DNA of 64,000 nt from Nematostella vectensis. Taxonomy: Eukaryota; Cnidaria; Anthozoa; Actiniaria; Edwardsiidae. The notes beneath the pieces were generated by a model. It had not been told where the DNA came from and did not search any database. It saw nothing but the letters and a program-made list of their open reading frames with translations. Below are positions 24,236-36,900 of this stretch, one piece after another. Numbering within the stretch: the stretch's first letter is position 1; the number at the start of each line of letters is the position of its first letter. A program made the position numbers and the translations under genes. Location of the stretch: contig NC_064039.1 in NCBI RefSeq assembly GCF_932526225.1, forward strand, positions 12,914,139-12,978,138. Reading direction: 5' to 3'.

Positions 24236-27200
24236 AAAGTTCAAATCTTTGAGAATTTTATTAGAAAATGTGTCCGTGCGAGTGTTCCTTTGATAAGGTG
24301 TCGATTTATGAATACGTGGAATACGTTTGGAACCCTGAATAAACTTTCAGAATGAACTTCGTATGAGATAGTCGATTAGCTATGTATTCCACGTAGGCAA
24401 AACCGGCGCATAAGTGTATTAGATGAGCGCTCTCATTTTAAAGCCCCAATTTAGAGATAAATTAGATTTATGCGAGACTTGGTCTTATAAGGTTTCATAG
24501 ATAACTTTGTAGTAAGAAGTTTGTACAAATGAAAGTATATGCTCGCTGCTTAGAAAAGCTTCACGAAAGAGCTCCTAGATGGGCGCAAATTTTATGGTTG
24601 CACATGAGATTCGTGTGGAAAACTCTACAATTACCACGGTCAACTTCACTCAGATCTGCAATTATTTTTGTACTAGCACCACGACTGCACTATAACCAGA
24701 CATATTCCTAATAACATTCAGGGTATTATTTTCAGCTTGAGTATTTTTACAAATAACACTTTGCTATTTTTTATGAGTCACCATGCAACGTGTTCATGTC
24801 ATGGTATGTACGGGTTTCGCGGAACTATGGAATTGGCATCATGTGCTGTCCCAAACACAGACCATCTAGGAGCAAGCTGCAGCAGCTTCATTATCCATTT
24901 ACAAAGCCATCATTCTATGGCGTATTGGTGTAGTGTTCGTTAATTAGAGGGGTACAGAGTATGGCATATAGCTTAGCACATATAGAATTAGATTTGTAGG
25001 GTAGAAGGTATTGTACTGCGTCGTACAAGTTAGCTTTGTACGTGAGAGTACATGCACCATAGAGTTTAAATGGAGAACACTTTAATGTAGATACCAGATT
25101 CTCTTGGAAAATATACATTATAGTTCATGGCTACAGCACACAGCCACGCAAGAACAACCGGAAAATAATGTACATCTTCCAAATAATTGGCGTACAAAAC
25201 AGTCTTTACAATTAGTAGCATTTCTCCTTTGCTATTGAGTGAATTGAAAGTTTAGAGTTAACATCGTGAGTTTAGCTACAATACACATGATTTAGCTAAA
25301 AGTAATGTCCAGGCTTTTTCTAGAAAAAGTAAAGTTTTAAAACATCTCAGCTTCGATAGGGATCTTTTAACCTTTTAACAAGCTTACGGTGCTTCGTGGT
25401 TAGACATTTTCCCAGAGTAGTTTCAACTTTCTAGTACAAATGAGAAACGTGTAGCGGACAGTGCCTTCCCAATCATTCAAATACTTATTATTTTTGTAGA
25501 GTATTAAATTCCTGTCACATATTAATTTCTGGTTGATATTTTTGGATAACAATCAAGTGTGGCAATTAAGGAGTGCAGAGAGTACAAGATTAGCTAGGGA
25601 AGCAATGAGGCATTCTTGCTTTTAGCTTACTGGCTAGGGAATACCAAAGAATATTACATATTCTTTCATTGAAAAACCACCAAAATGGTTTAAATTAACA
25701 TTTCGCTCTTTGAGCGTACCATTATTATTTTTAAAAATGCCAGGCTTATAGCTGAATTGTGATATCATTATAATTATTATTATTATTATTATTATATATA
25801 GCAGGATAACGCATGGGGAGGATTACTTCGTATGGTCTTTTCTCTTTTGCTTAAAAGTCCCTGAACTTTTTATAGATTTTATATTTACTAAAAATTCAAT
25901 CAATATATTATCTGAATTTTAGTTTTTGATGGTTTTAGTTCATGTACCTATAGTTTTACAAAAAAAAAAACAATCCACTAGATTTAAAAGTTAATAACTC
26001 TTTCTCACAAATACACCCCCGTTTTTTTCTTTATGTTTCCTAATACATGGTTTGGCATAAGGCAATTTAACTATTGCAGTGACATACAACCAAATTCTAT
26101 TTCTCAGGGTAGTGTTTGTGATTTTTGAGTAGTTAAATTTCCAATCGATGAAGGTGTTATAACTTCAGAATGACGAAGAAATTGTACATGATCATTTTAT
26201 TTTCCATTTTTCAAGTTCATTATTTGTAAAGAAAAGCATATTTATTTTCTTAGTCAGTGAAATAAAACTATCTTATATTTCATATATTTTATTCAAATGA
26301 AATTCTCTTCAGAAAAAAAAATTAGTGAAAAAAAGAAAAAAAATCCACATGCCACAAATTCATTTACTGAATTTCTGTCGCCTATACAGGGGCTCAATTT
26401 TAAATTTATAATCAAGTCTTTGTCTGAAGCTATATCACCTTCTGCTCCAAATAGATTGTTCACTATTTAGATGCATGCAGAAGACCCTGTATTTTGTCAT
26501 ATTGCTACGACTTGTAATTATAAATAAATATTTTTCTGTTACTTAAGCATAATGAATATACTGTTGTTTAGTATGTATGCCACATTTTATCCAATTCCAT
26601 AGACATTTTTTGATATTTGCCTTTGCAAAGTGATTTTACCTTAGTTTTTTAATATTTTGACTTTGGGTATTGCATTGTTTATAGCTTTCAGCTTTCATAA
26701 TTTTAAGCCTGCCACAATAAGTATCAATTTATTCCCACAATCTTTTAATCCCTTATTCCGGTTATAGTGTTATGACTGTGAAGCCACAATGAGCTGTTGC
26801 TATTCTCAAAATTTACCAAAAACTAAACTTACAAAACCCCAAACCAAGCAAATCTCATTTCAATTTATAATCAATCGTTTTCTTGTTGCATATTATTTGT
26901 AAATCGGGTGTATATTAAGAAAATGGGTACCAGAAATATATATCTTTTTAATAAAACTCATTTCATAGAAGTTCTAGCAAGGTTGTGAAGGTTTATTTTT
27001 GACATCTGAATAGCATTATTTTTTGCTTGTGTAACTCTCTTTATACAGTCAATTTGTTCATAGTACTTGTGTGGTCTTATAACACACAGACTTTTACTTA
27101 CTTTTACTATTCTAATTTTACCAGGGTGAAAATACCTATTTCTAAATTATACAAACCAGTAGTTAAAACAAAACAAAAAAAAGAAAGTAGCTAAAAAGCA

Positions 27201-28259
27201 GTATAATTGTATGTAAATGACTAGCCTACTAAGTAGATTCAATCAACGTGTTAAAAATAAATAAATATGAACATGCTGTAAAACAATAGCAAATGAATCA
27301 TTTAGTCATAAAAAATTCTGATTTTCAAAGGTTAACTAGAAGTAATATCAGCATTTTATTACATAAGCAGTACTTATTAGAAGATACAGAGTGTGGTTTT
27401 TGTTTACAAAGCCATGCTGTATACCTGTTTCACTCTGCAGCTGGTGAAATCCCAGCAAATGACTAATTGATCATGCTGTTGGCTAAGGGACCTCTGGAGG
27501 GGCTTAATTCTTCTGCTATTATGGAATGTACCCATTACAATAACTGAATTTGTCAAATGAGATATTGTCAAAAAACTAAAGGTTATATATTATGTATGAT
27601 TTTTTACCATAATGATCTAGAATTTCGTATATGTTATACTATTATTTATCAAGGGAAAAGTTATTTGTGAATATTACATGTACACTGTACTACCACAATA
27701 ATGGTAATAAAATGTATTATTTACAATACTAAAAGTTGTTTTGTGTAATAAATTACCCACTCCATTTTAAAAAGGACTTTGGTGTTTATTCCCCTGAGAG
27801 TTGGTTTTTAATTGAACCACTGATACTAGATAATTCAGGTAATTGACATAATCATTTTGAAGTATGCCAGTCAGTCAGTCAGTAACACACAAAAAACATT
27901 TACCCTCTTTACCCTACTATGTGCCCGTTCTCAAATGTTTGTTTAAAAAAAAGTGCACTGATGCACTCAAATTAATCGGAAAAGAAAATTCTTTTTGACA
28001 AAAGTACTTTATAAATTTACAACAAACAAGAAAAAATGCTGCGGAGGGGGGGGGGGGGGGGCAGTTACAGTTATCATTAAATATAGTATTTGATGATCCT
28101 TCAACTTCTTTGTGGCATGCACCCTTCCGAACCCTACACCCCCCTTGTAGGTACACGCCAGAACATCGTACCTCCTGAGATATCATTAATCTCTAAATAT
28201 ATAACCATTTGCTAATGGGAGACATTCTAGTTATGATAATAAATACAACAATATTGTCC
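24236..28259. other. CPEB 3' UTR/flank and intergenic DNA
   Basis: About 4 kb of AT-rich sequence with no recognisable gene. Several TTTTAT-type motifs and AATAAA signals occur, so part of it could be a long self-regulated CPEB 3' UTR, but the base composition makes such motifs expected by chance. A run of 16 G lies at 28046-28061. Confidence 0.4.
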
Positions 28260-31200
28260 TCAAAAAAGCAGGGAGTGTTCTGCTTCCAAGAGCGAGTTTC
28301 GTCTTTGCTTCTCTATTTCAGCCGGATTAGCAGACTTATCTTTCTTTGCACTATCTTCCTCTTCCTTTTTAGTGCCTGCCTGAATAACTTTCCTTTTCCG
28401 TGGTGAGCAGAGCTCAACATCATGTGAATATTTGCATTCATCTTTGTCGTACTTACATATTCCTGCCTTAAACCTTTTACAGGGAAACTGTTTGTGATCA
28501 ACTGTGCTAGCCCTCTTTCCCTGCAGCCTTCTTCTTTTTTCTGTCATTGTTTCGTCAGCGTCTGCTTTTCTCTTGGCTCTGAGGAAGAGAAAAAAAAGGC
28601 CAGGAAGACTGTCAATAAGATACAAACAGGGTTCCTTTGCATTATTTCTAAAAACCCACATTGCTGTAATTTCCTATAAATTCGGTCAACACAAGGCCAG
28701 CATGGCTTCTACAGGAAGCAGTTCTCCTTTATTTTAATCTATTCGATCTGATTTTCACACATTTTAGAAGGAAAAAAATGCAAATCTCATATTTGAATCA
28801 TGAAAAATTGTGCATAATTTCTGCCATTTATATATATGATTCCCTTCACAAGCTTTCTTCTTCTCCAAGTCCTCATGCAAAAAAAAAACTCAATGAAACA
28901 TTTAAATGTCTACCTGGCCTTTGGACCCCAGTTGGCTTCTGGATTTTCCTGGAATCTCAGGAGTTTCTGCTGTCTGGAAGGAGGGTTTGCTCCAGGGTAC
29001 ATCTCAAAAGAAGCCTGGATCTGAGGATCCTTGCTAAGGATGGCTGAAGCTGGGCTACCTTCTGGCCTCTTCTTAACAGGGTTTATCTTCTCCCAACATC
29101 TCATCACATCCCATAACACTAACAAGACAACATATGATTCATACAAGATTCCAAGGGTGATATACAGTGGAACGCTTTAATATGGGCACTTTTGAAACCA
29201 CACAAATCTTCACTCAGGGGCATGGTTTCACCTTAAACAAGTCGTCATTCCCACTAGACTTTGTGTGCAGAGCTCCAAAAAAAGTAGCAAAAGAGATATG
29301 ATCAAGTTCGAAATAATGTCTTAAACATCAAAGGTGCAAAGACAACTATATTTTTAATCTTCTCTAGTGACTGGACAGATAAGAAATAGAGAATGGAGAG
29401 ATTTTGAAGCAGATAACTTTTCAGGTTTCGTTATTTCCACACGCGCGCTGAAGAATAGCGTCATTTCAAATGCGCGCTTGCTGTTTTTGAATTAAATTTT
29501 CAATCACAATTTTTGTCGCCATTATATAATGTATAAAGAACATTATATATTATTGCCTTGTGTATAAAGAACATTATATATTTTGAAAATTTCAAAGTTA
29601 AGCTACGGCTCTGCTTTTTCATTATTTATGGAGCTCTGCACTTGACGTTGACTAGCGAGAATGACAGCTTGGACCAGGTCCGCACCTTTAATACCGCAGG
29701 TCCTTCTTTAAGTAAAACTATGAAGTACATTGATTTCTACTGCAAGTTGTTTCCCTAACAAATAATTGCAATTCACACTCTTGTATTCTTACATGTAACA
29801 TCCCTTATTTTTCCTTCCTCAAAGTCACACGAAATATTCCACAGTAAATTTCTGCCAGTCACAGGGAAAAGTATATGCGTCACATGGCAAATACAACTTG
29901 ATTACCTAGTGTGTGTGAGCCTTGGCAGGTCTTTATTCAGAAATAAACAATGAACCTGGTAAACTAATTTATGACAATATGGGAGACAATATGGGTGGAA
30001 ATGAATAGCACTTCACAATAATGCAACTGAATATTTAAAAAAAATTATGACTGAGGCATTCTGAGTAATGATTGGGGTTCATCTCGTAGTTGCTCTTTCC
30101 CTGACTCACATACCATTGTTTGGAGCATCTGTTTTCACAGCAGTTGGGCATACATGTGAACCCGAAACCTTGTAACCAAGACGAAGAAGAGCTGATCTGA
30201 ATTGCACGATGGAGGGTGATGAACAGTGGATCACATTTGACAAGTGGTCTATGGTGTGGAACAGTGGTACAGTTGGAAGCTCTTCGGCAACCATACTCAG
30301 TAATCCTGAAATCAAGAGATTCAAACTGATCCATTTACAAAACTTTCTTATACATAGCACTGTGAGCACAAGAAAGGCCTTGTTACTTTATAAGATAACA
30401 ATGAAACCAAATCAGTGGGAATACTTGATTGCATGCTTGACTTTCATACCATTGAAATACATTGCACAATTCTTGAATACAAAAACTTGTGAATTGTATA
30501 TGATCTTACTGGTGTTTGTATTAATGCATCAATAAGTGCTATACTACCTGTAAGTACTGGCCCCCCAATTTTTTTTTTTAATTATAAGGAAATAACCAAT
30601 AAGGGCATGGCTATCCCCAAGTTTTCTATGCCCCCCCCCCTAGCATTTCAATGCCTGTTACAGCCTTGATCCTGTAGTCTATGTGTCCAGCTACACTTCA
30701 GTACCACATTTGAATTTGAAGTTGGAATAATAGCAGTCGGAGTAACTTAACACATATTTGCATACAGTATCAGGGCCGTAGCAGGGGGTGGGGAAAAGGG
30801 CGCACAATCCCCTCCCAATCATTTCAAAAAGTATAAGGAAATGACCAGTAGGGGCGTGGCTGTTTCCCCAAATATTATTTCTGTTTCATGCCCACCCCTC
30901 TCCCCCAATATTTTAAATCGGCTTGGGGGTTTTACATATTACCTTCTCTGACAATAATACAATGTACCAAGACATGATGGTAAACCTGGAAAATGCGCAA
31001 TCCCAGATATAGAGAGAAGACACAATTTCTTACAATGGCTATAGGTTCCTTGTATTACGGACTGATTTTCAAAACACAAATAACTTGGGGCCGAAGTGCA
31101 CATAACCAGATTTTGGCTTTTTAAGATAATTTTTCCTTGATCATCATTGGCCTGTGTATCAGTTCAGGGACGAAAAGCTCAAATTTCAATGACACTTTAC

Positions 31201-33846
31201 AAAAAGTCGCATTTTATCAATTTAAAAAAAGTTGCAATTGATATTTTGTTTGCTTTAAGTTACTAAGTACTCAGAGAAATTCTCCGCCTTATTCAAAGTG
31301 AAATGGGCTTATTTAAAGCGTCATCATGTTTTCCGTCATGTCATGTAACAACAATAGCATTCAAACCTACCAATTATCCTGTCTGATGTCTTGTAAAGGT
31401 CAGTATTCTGTTTTACCAATGCCGCTAGGCTGGTGACAAAGTCTGTGTCATGCATGGGCTCTGTCCATATCGGACCACCAAGGTGGAATTTTCCCCCACA
31501 TTGGTCACATGACCTATCCACAGGGGGCCCAAGGGCAGGTGGGTATTTCTTGCTAACACCCTCCTCAATACGTCGGCCGACTGCAATATCAAAAAACTGA
31601 CATGAGTTTTGTAACTTGAAGGCAAAACAATAAAATACCCAAAACTGTCTTAAATCTTATCAGGCCTAAGGGTAGAAATTTTGGCACTTTAAACATCTGA
31701 TTAATATGGTATTAATATTGTACTGTATTTTCCATAAAAATTAAGAAGGAGACTTTGGAACACTTTGTGAGACAGATTGTGCTCTGTCATCTCAGTCTGG
31801 TGATAGTAATGTTGTCAGGACAGATACCATCAAAATAAGAACTTGAAGTAGAACTATACAGTGGGCATGTACGGCAGCAGCGGAGTGCTGCTACATGAGT
31901 GGACAAATAAGTATAAAGTATTTGGAATTGCTTATGGGAAATACCTTGTTGAAAATGAAAGCTACCACAGCCTGTACAATGGTAAACAAGGGACTGCTTA
32001 GAGGCGGTGCGCTTGACCTCTGACGCACTGGTGAAAACTTGAACAAACACGCGGATGTAGAAGTCAACACTCATGCTTAGCAGAGGCAGGATGTACCTCT
32101 TGTATCGGTTGGCATGAGACTCGATGGACGAGAGGAGCAGGCGCAGGGCCTGGGGGAAGAACAGGAGATATGTCCATGACGATAGAAACATGCAGTAGCA
32201 CCTTTGCTTTCTCAGACCCTCTTAAGGCACACAAAACAGTTTAAGTTAGTGGAACCTTGTTAACCTGACCCCTCATGAAACACAAAACAATATACAGAGA
32301 ATTTCCACATCTTACCATTTCATGGCAGAACTTGGCCTTTAGAGACATGCCACCATATTTCCCATAGCATGCATCGTTATGATTACCACAAAGAACACCC
32401 ATGTCTGTGCATGTGACCAACAAGACTCCTCCATCGGCGACAGCTTGCACGGCACCATCCAGAAATGGGGCAGCAGTGCCATAGGGGTCTAGATCAATAA
32501 ACGTGAAGCGTCTGCTGGCAGGGTATCTATGTTGGTACATCAATAAACTGCAACAAAGTAACTAAAATGAATTTCAATCATGAGGACAATGGTGGTAGTT
32601 GTAGTGATAATGATTGTGGTGATGGTAGTGATGATGATGCTTGTGGTGGTAGTAATGAAGGTGGTGGGTTGTGGTAGTGATGATGATGGTGGCAGTAATG
32701 ATGAGCCAGACATACGTAACACTGGTGGCAGTACGGGGAATCCAAAAGTAACCTTTGTCGTGGTGAAGGTCATTGTGGCAAAGATGGTAAAAATTGTGAT
32801 GATGATAATGATAATGTCAGGGTATACCCAAACTTACGATGCATCATTCTTGCTAGCACTGACAATATGATCCACTTTGTTGTGTTTAACATTGTTCTCA
32901 ATAAGGCTGAACGCATCAGCACTGATATCATTTGCTATGACATGGTGAATCCCTGGAACCTCAAGTGCATATCGCACAGATCGTAACCCTGATGCAGCCA
33001 GACCCTCAAGGATAGTGACCTGTGCAAGGTTATCTACCAAAATAAAATAAAAAATCTTAAATTAATCCAAGAAGTAAATTGGGTTTGGTGAACTTGCCGT
33101 CTTCCCCTCTCCCCAGTGCAAAGCCCAGTTCTGCCCCAGTAAAAGGAGGACACAAAAGAGGGTTATTGTTGTAAAGGTACAATTCCATCATCTTTTCCGC
33201 ACACTTCACACCTTCCCAGCCATGGGCCTGACATCTATTTCGCCGATTCTATTTTGTGTCCACCAGCGTCCTAGGTAAGCGCCATTATAGCATGGTCAAA
33301 ACAGACAAAATGTTTGTGTATCGAATGTTATCTTTAATTTGTTCACCTAATATATCTGTAATAGAGCCAATTTCTTGAAGCTGTTGTCATAGATCTGGTT
33401 CGGTTTTAGCCGTGATTCATAACAGTTTAGGCGTTTTTCCTTCCTCTTCTCGGTTTACCTACTTCCCACTCGTAATAAAATACAACAGGGTAGGAAGGGC
33501 AGGAAGTTTTATTACAGATATTCGGTGAACAAATTAAATATAATATTCGATACACGAACATTTGCCCGTGATTATAGATACCTTTCGCTCTTTTCTCTGC
33601 TCGTGTCAACTTATCGGCATCTCCCTTCTCGTCGTTTCGCCTCTTGGTCCACTTATCAATATCCTCGCACACTAAACGTATCACCGCGCTACTAATGTCT
33701 CTGTTGAATTCCTGAACAGGGTTGTAAAACACAGCTTTTTCTGCCGGAAAAATTATCTCCGCTTTTCCTTCGCGAATCCTAGTCTTGCCTGATTCTCCTG
33801 AACTTCCCTCGTCTGGTGCAACGGGGATCTTATCTTCATTTTCCAT
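28260..33846 (-). CDS. TRMT1: tRNA (guanine26-N2)-dimethyltransferase
   Basis: Minus-strand exons: 33846-33582, 33033-32838, 32547-32316, 32149-31945, 31580-31371, 30305-30114, 29118-28914 and 28578-28260 (TGA); 607 residues with all phases matching. The enzyme makes m2,2G26 in tRNAs using S-adenosylmethionine. Visible features: N-terminal [14 protein letters not shown]-binding [11 protein letters not shown] (97-107); ANDIS acidic-loop motif; catalytic FIDLDPYG (170-177); a Cys-rich insert ([23 protein letters not shown]); C-terminal half with KTDAPNN and [10 protein letters not shown]; and a CCCH zinc finger, C535-x7-C543-x6-C550-x3-H554. The chosen start has no obvious mitochondrial targeting sequence. 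The frame stays open upstream to 34128, but that would run antisense through MED24 exon 1. Confidence 0.95.
30566..30930. repeat. Two diverged copies of an interspersed repeat in a TRMT1 intron
   Basis: 'ataaggaaatRaccaRtaRg' followed by 'ggcRtggct' occurs near 30583 and again near 30829, each followed by a C-rich stretch. Likely remnants of a MITE or SINE; no ends could be defined. Confidence 0.4.
32585..32700. repeat. GTGATG-type imperfect microsatellite in a TRMT1 intron
   Basis: Runs of gtggtgatg/gtagtgatgat variants. They produce a Val/Met-rich ORF on one strand and a Thr/Ile-rich one on the other; neither is treated as a gene. Confidence 0.7.
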
Positions 33847-33989
33847 TACCAAAAAGTACACCAAAGCAGCGAAAAAAAATAGGTTTGTTATGGATGTTCC
33901 ACGCTTCACGTGGTGGCCGCCATCATGGTTTGACAAAGGTATCCCGAAACGATCAAGGATGTGGTCAGCGGATATTGTGCTAATGCAAT
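33847..33989. promoter_or_regulatory. Bidirectional TRMT1/MED24 promoter
   Basis: Only 143 bp separate the two divergent start codons. Two YY1-type motifs are visible: gccgccatcatgg near 33915 (minus orientation) and aatatggcggcc at 33987-33998, which contains the MED24 initiator ATG. No TATA box. An out-of-frame ATG lies 7 bp before the MED24 ATG. Confidence 0.6.
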
Positions 33990-36900
33990 ATGGCGGCCGA
34001 GAAGAAGGCTTTGTCTGTTTTGATAAAAGCTTGGAAAGAAAGATGGACGCCGCTTCAATGGCTGGTAGAGATAAGAAAAACAGGTGACAACAAATGCCAC
34101 AGAGGGCTTGCCGGTGAGTGGGATTCATTTTTCTTGGTTTTCGGTATTTTATACAGTCATTTCAGCCTGGAAACGGATGTACATAATCTGCAAATGTGTG
34201 TGAGCTCCGTATACTTTGATGTTCTTATTTGTTTTAGAATGTCTCATTCAGCAGTCTACGTTTGGCAGCACCCCAAACTCACTCATTCTCTCCTATTTAC
34301 AACACGGGATCACAGCGGAGGTGTGTAACACATAAGTAAATACGAGCTCTAAACGTTAAGCTTACAAAAAAACTTTCAGTCCATTTGTCAAACAATCAGT
34401 CAATGTATTTTATTGGTTACAAGTTAATTTAAGTCTCAATGTGACGGAGGTGAGGTTTAATGTGTTATTAAGGGTTAAACCTGCAAAATCGCAAAAATAA
34501 AGCACAGACTTCTTGGATTTCTTTAGAGATAGATCTATTTTAAATATAATTCCAAATGCCCATGCCTGTTTTCTTGTTTCTTTTATAGCTGATTCCTTGC
34601 TCAGACACACTCATAGCTATCCAACAGGTATGTAAACTATGCCTCCCTTCCCAGCCTACTTATTTTTAAATATTCTATTATATAAAGATCTCATATAGGA
34701 TAGAAACGATAGATATTCAGGGGGGGGGGGGGGGGGAATTTTGTATGCAAGATTAAATTTTCTTGTGTGAAAGCTTTGTGCTATCTTTTTTATAAAAAAA
34801 AAAAGCTTTCTCTGCAGGATAGTTTTGTAAAGGTTTGATCCAAAATTGCTGTCATCGCTAGCATTGGTAATTTCAGTTAATTGAGCCAGAGCCAGGCGCA
34901 AAGATTGTTCATAAATTATATATTTGGCCATTATTGTGACTAGTGTATTTATTTCATTGCAAAATGAGCATTTGCTTTCGCATAAAGCGACATTGATAAA
35001 CATGATATTTCTTTTTTGGAAAGTACTGATAGAATGTCATGTATTTCCTTCATTTGTCCTATTTTTTTATTGCAGTTTCAAAACATCAATAAGCATAGAT
35101 GCCTTACTGCTCTTCTAAACTTGATGTTGGGATTTGTTCCTAATATGAGGTAAAATATCACAACGACCCTAACACTAACCCTACACATTTTGTCTATCAT
35201 GATTATGAATTATTTATATTTTTAGTACTAATAACAGCAATAGCTTTTAGTAGAAAGTTTATCATGTGAGGAATATTTGCAGTTAGATTGATCTGTGATC
35301 ATTGCTTGTACCAATAGCTGTCCAAATGATGAAGAAGAAAGCCTGAAGCTTGCTGTTGCCATGTTAAAGGCTGTGTATTGGCTGCTTATAGTAGCCATCA
35401 ACTTATTAAAGCTAGCCAGAGAGGTATGGCAAAGATTTGTTGCGGGGGTTAGAGAGTGGTTTAGAATAAGAGAATAAGAGGGTATGTTGACTCAAAGTCA
35501 ATACCTTACTGTAATGTGCTTGATTTAGTCCCCCTAAACCATTTGAAATCACAATGCAACATGACCCTGTGATTCCAAATCAGGTATAGGGATATAAGTG
35601 TGAGTCACTATAATGTTGATGAGTTGATGGTTAGGAGCAATGAGTCTGATGACTAAGATCTTGCTCACACCTTTTTTAGCCTATCACCATTTATTGGAAT
35701 TGTTGATTAGATAATTGGTTATAGTTTGAATTATAATAACTATAGGTGCATGTAATTCTATTCTTATGCGAATTTGTACATAAATATGTAAGTAATTTTT
35801 TTATTACCATTTATTATTATGCTGACTTTCAACTTCTCTCAACTCTTTGTTTTATGCTACCCTTGTATTCTTAGTGCAATTAAGGCAGAACACTTTTATG
35901 TTTTATTATTGTTATTAAACTTGGGGTCATGTTTTTTTTAATATAATTATCATGAGTATTAATTATTATTAAGTTACTTTATTATTGATTGTTAATATTG
36001 TTTATCATTATTTTTTTATTGTTATTGTTGTTCTTTTTATTGTTATCGATCTTGTGCACGCAGGCTGCAAGAGATAATGATGTGATGATGCAGTACCACA
36101 TCAACAACACCACTAAGTGCCTCAAGGTGTTTGCGTACATGATGGGCTCGGCTACCTACAAGAGCTTAATCATTGTCGGCAAGATGGAGGAACAGGGTTT
36201 GCTACTGCCTCATAATACTATTTATTATAAGTGCTTTCATGTTATTCCTCTTCTTGATGTGATTATTATGGCATGACCAGTCAAATCATGGACAGTGGAA
36301 ATGATGTATGGAATATTTGCTCTGACCAATCACATGTAGATTTGCAAACAGTGAATTCAGAAATTGTCTAAACAAGCCCCAGTGCCTGAATTATTGCTTG
36401 TGATTGAAGAAGACAATAAACATTTCACACATATTTTTGGAGGTTACTATTTTATGGGTCATGCTGTAATAAAATTTGCAGTTATAGATAAGTGAACTGA
36501 AGAAGACAAAGATATAGATCAATGCAGGAAATGTGTTGATTTTTATTTGTATGTTATATAGCTATTGCTGCAGAGCTTGATTGCCAATTCCAGGCTCTTA
36601 TGAAGGAGTATTTTCTCCTTACCCAGTCTGAAGGTGCAATACCTGAGATCCAAATGCACATCAAAGATCTCATGATCAACTTTAACAGGTGTAGTATTCT
36701 AGATCACAAGAAAAGGGAGGGGGGGTGTAAGGAACAAAGAAAGTCATTACAGTAATTATAAAAAAAAATACTGGAAAAATACATGCAACACAAACCAGAC
36801 AGAATAAAAATGCATAGAGAAAGCGAAAAATTCAAATGTACATATTGGAGACAAGAAAAAACACATGCATGACTGTAACCTCCCTCCCCCCCTTCCCCAT

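Noticed and set aside
33847-34128. In-frame 94-codon N-terminal extension of TRMT1
   Set aside because: Would be antisense through MED24 exon 1 and lacks a convincing targeting sequence; the ATG at 33846 fits the family start better.
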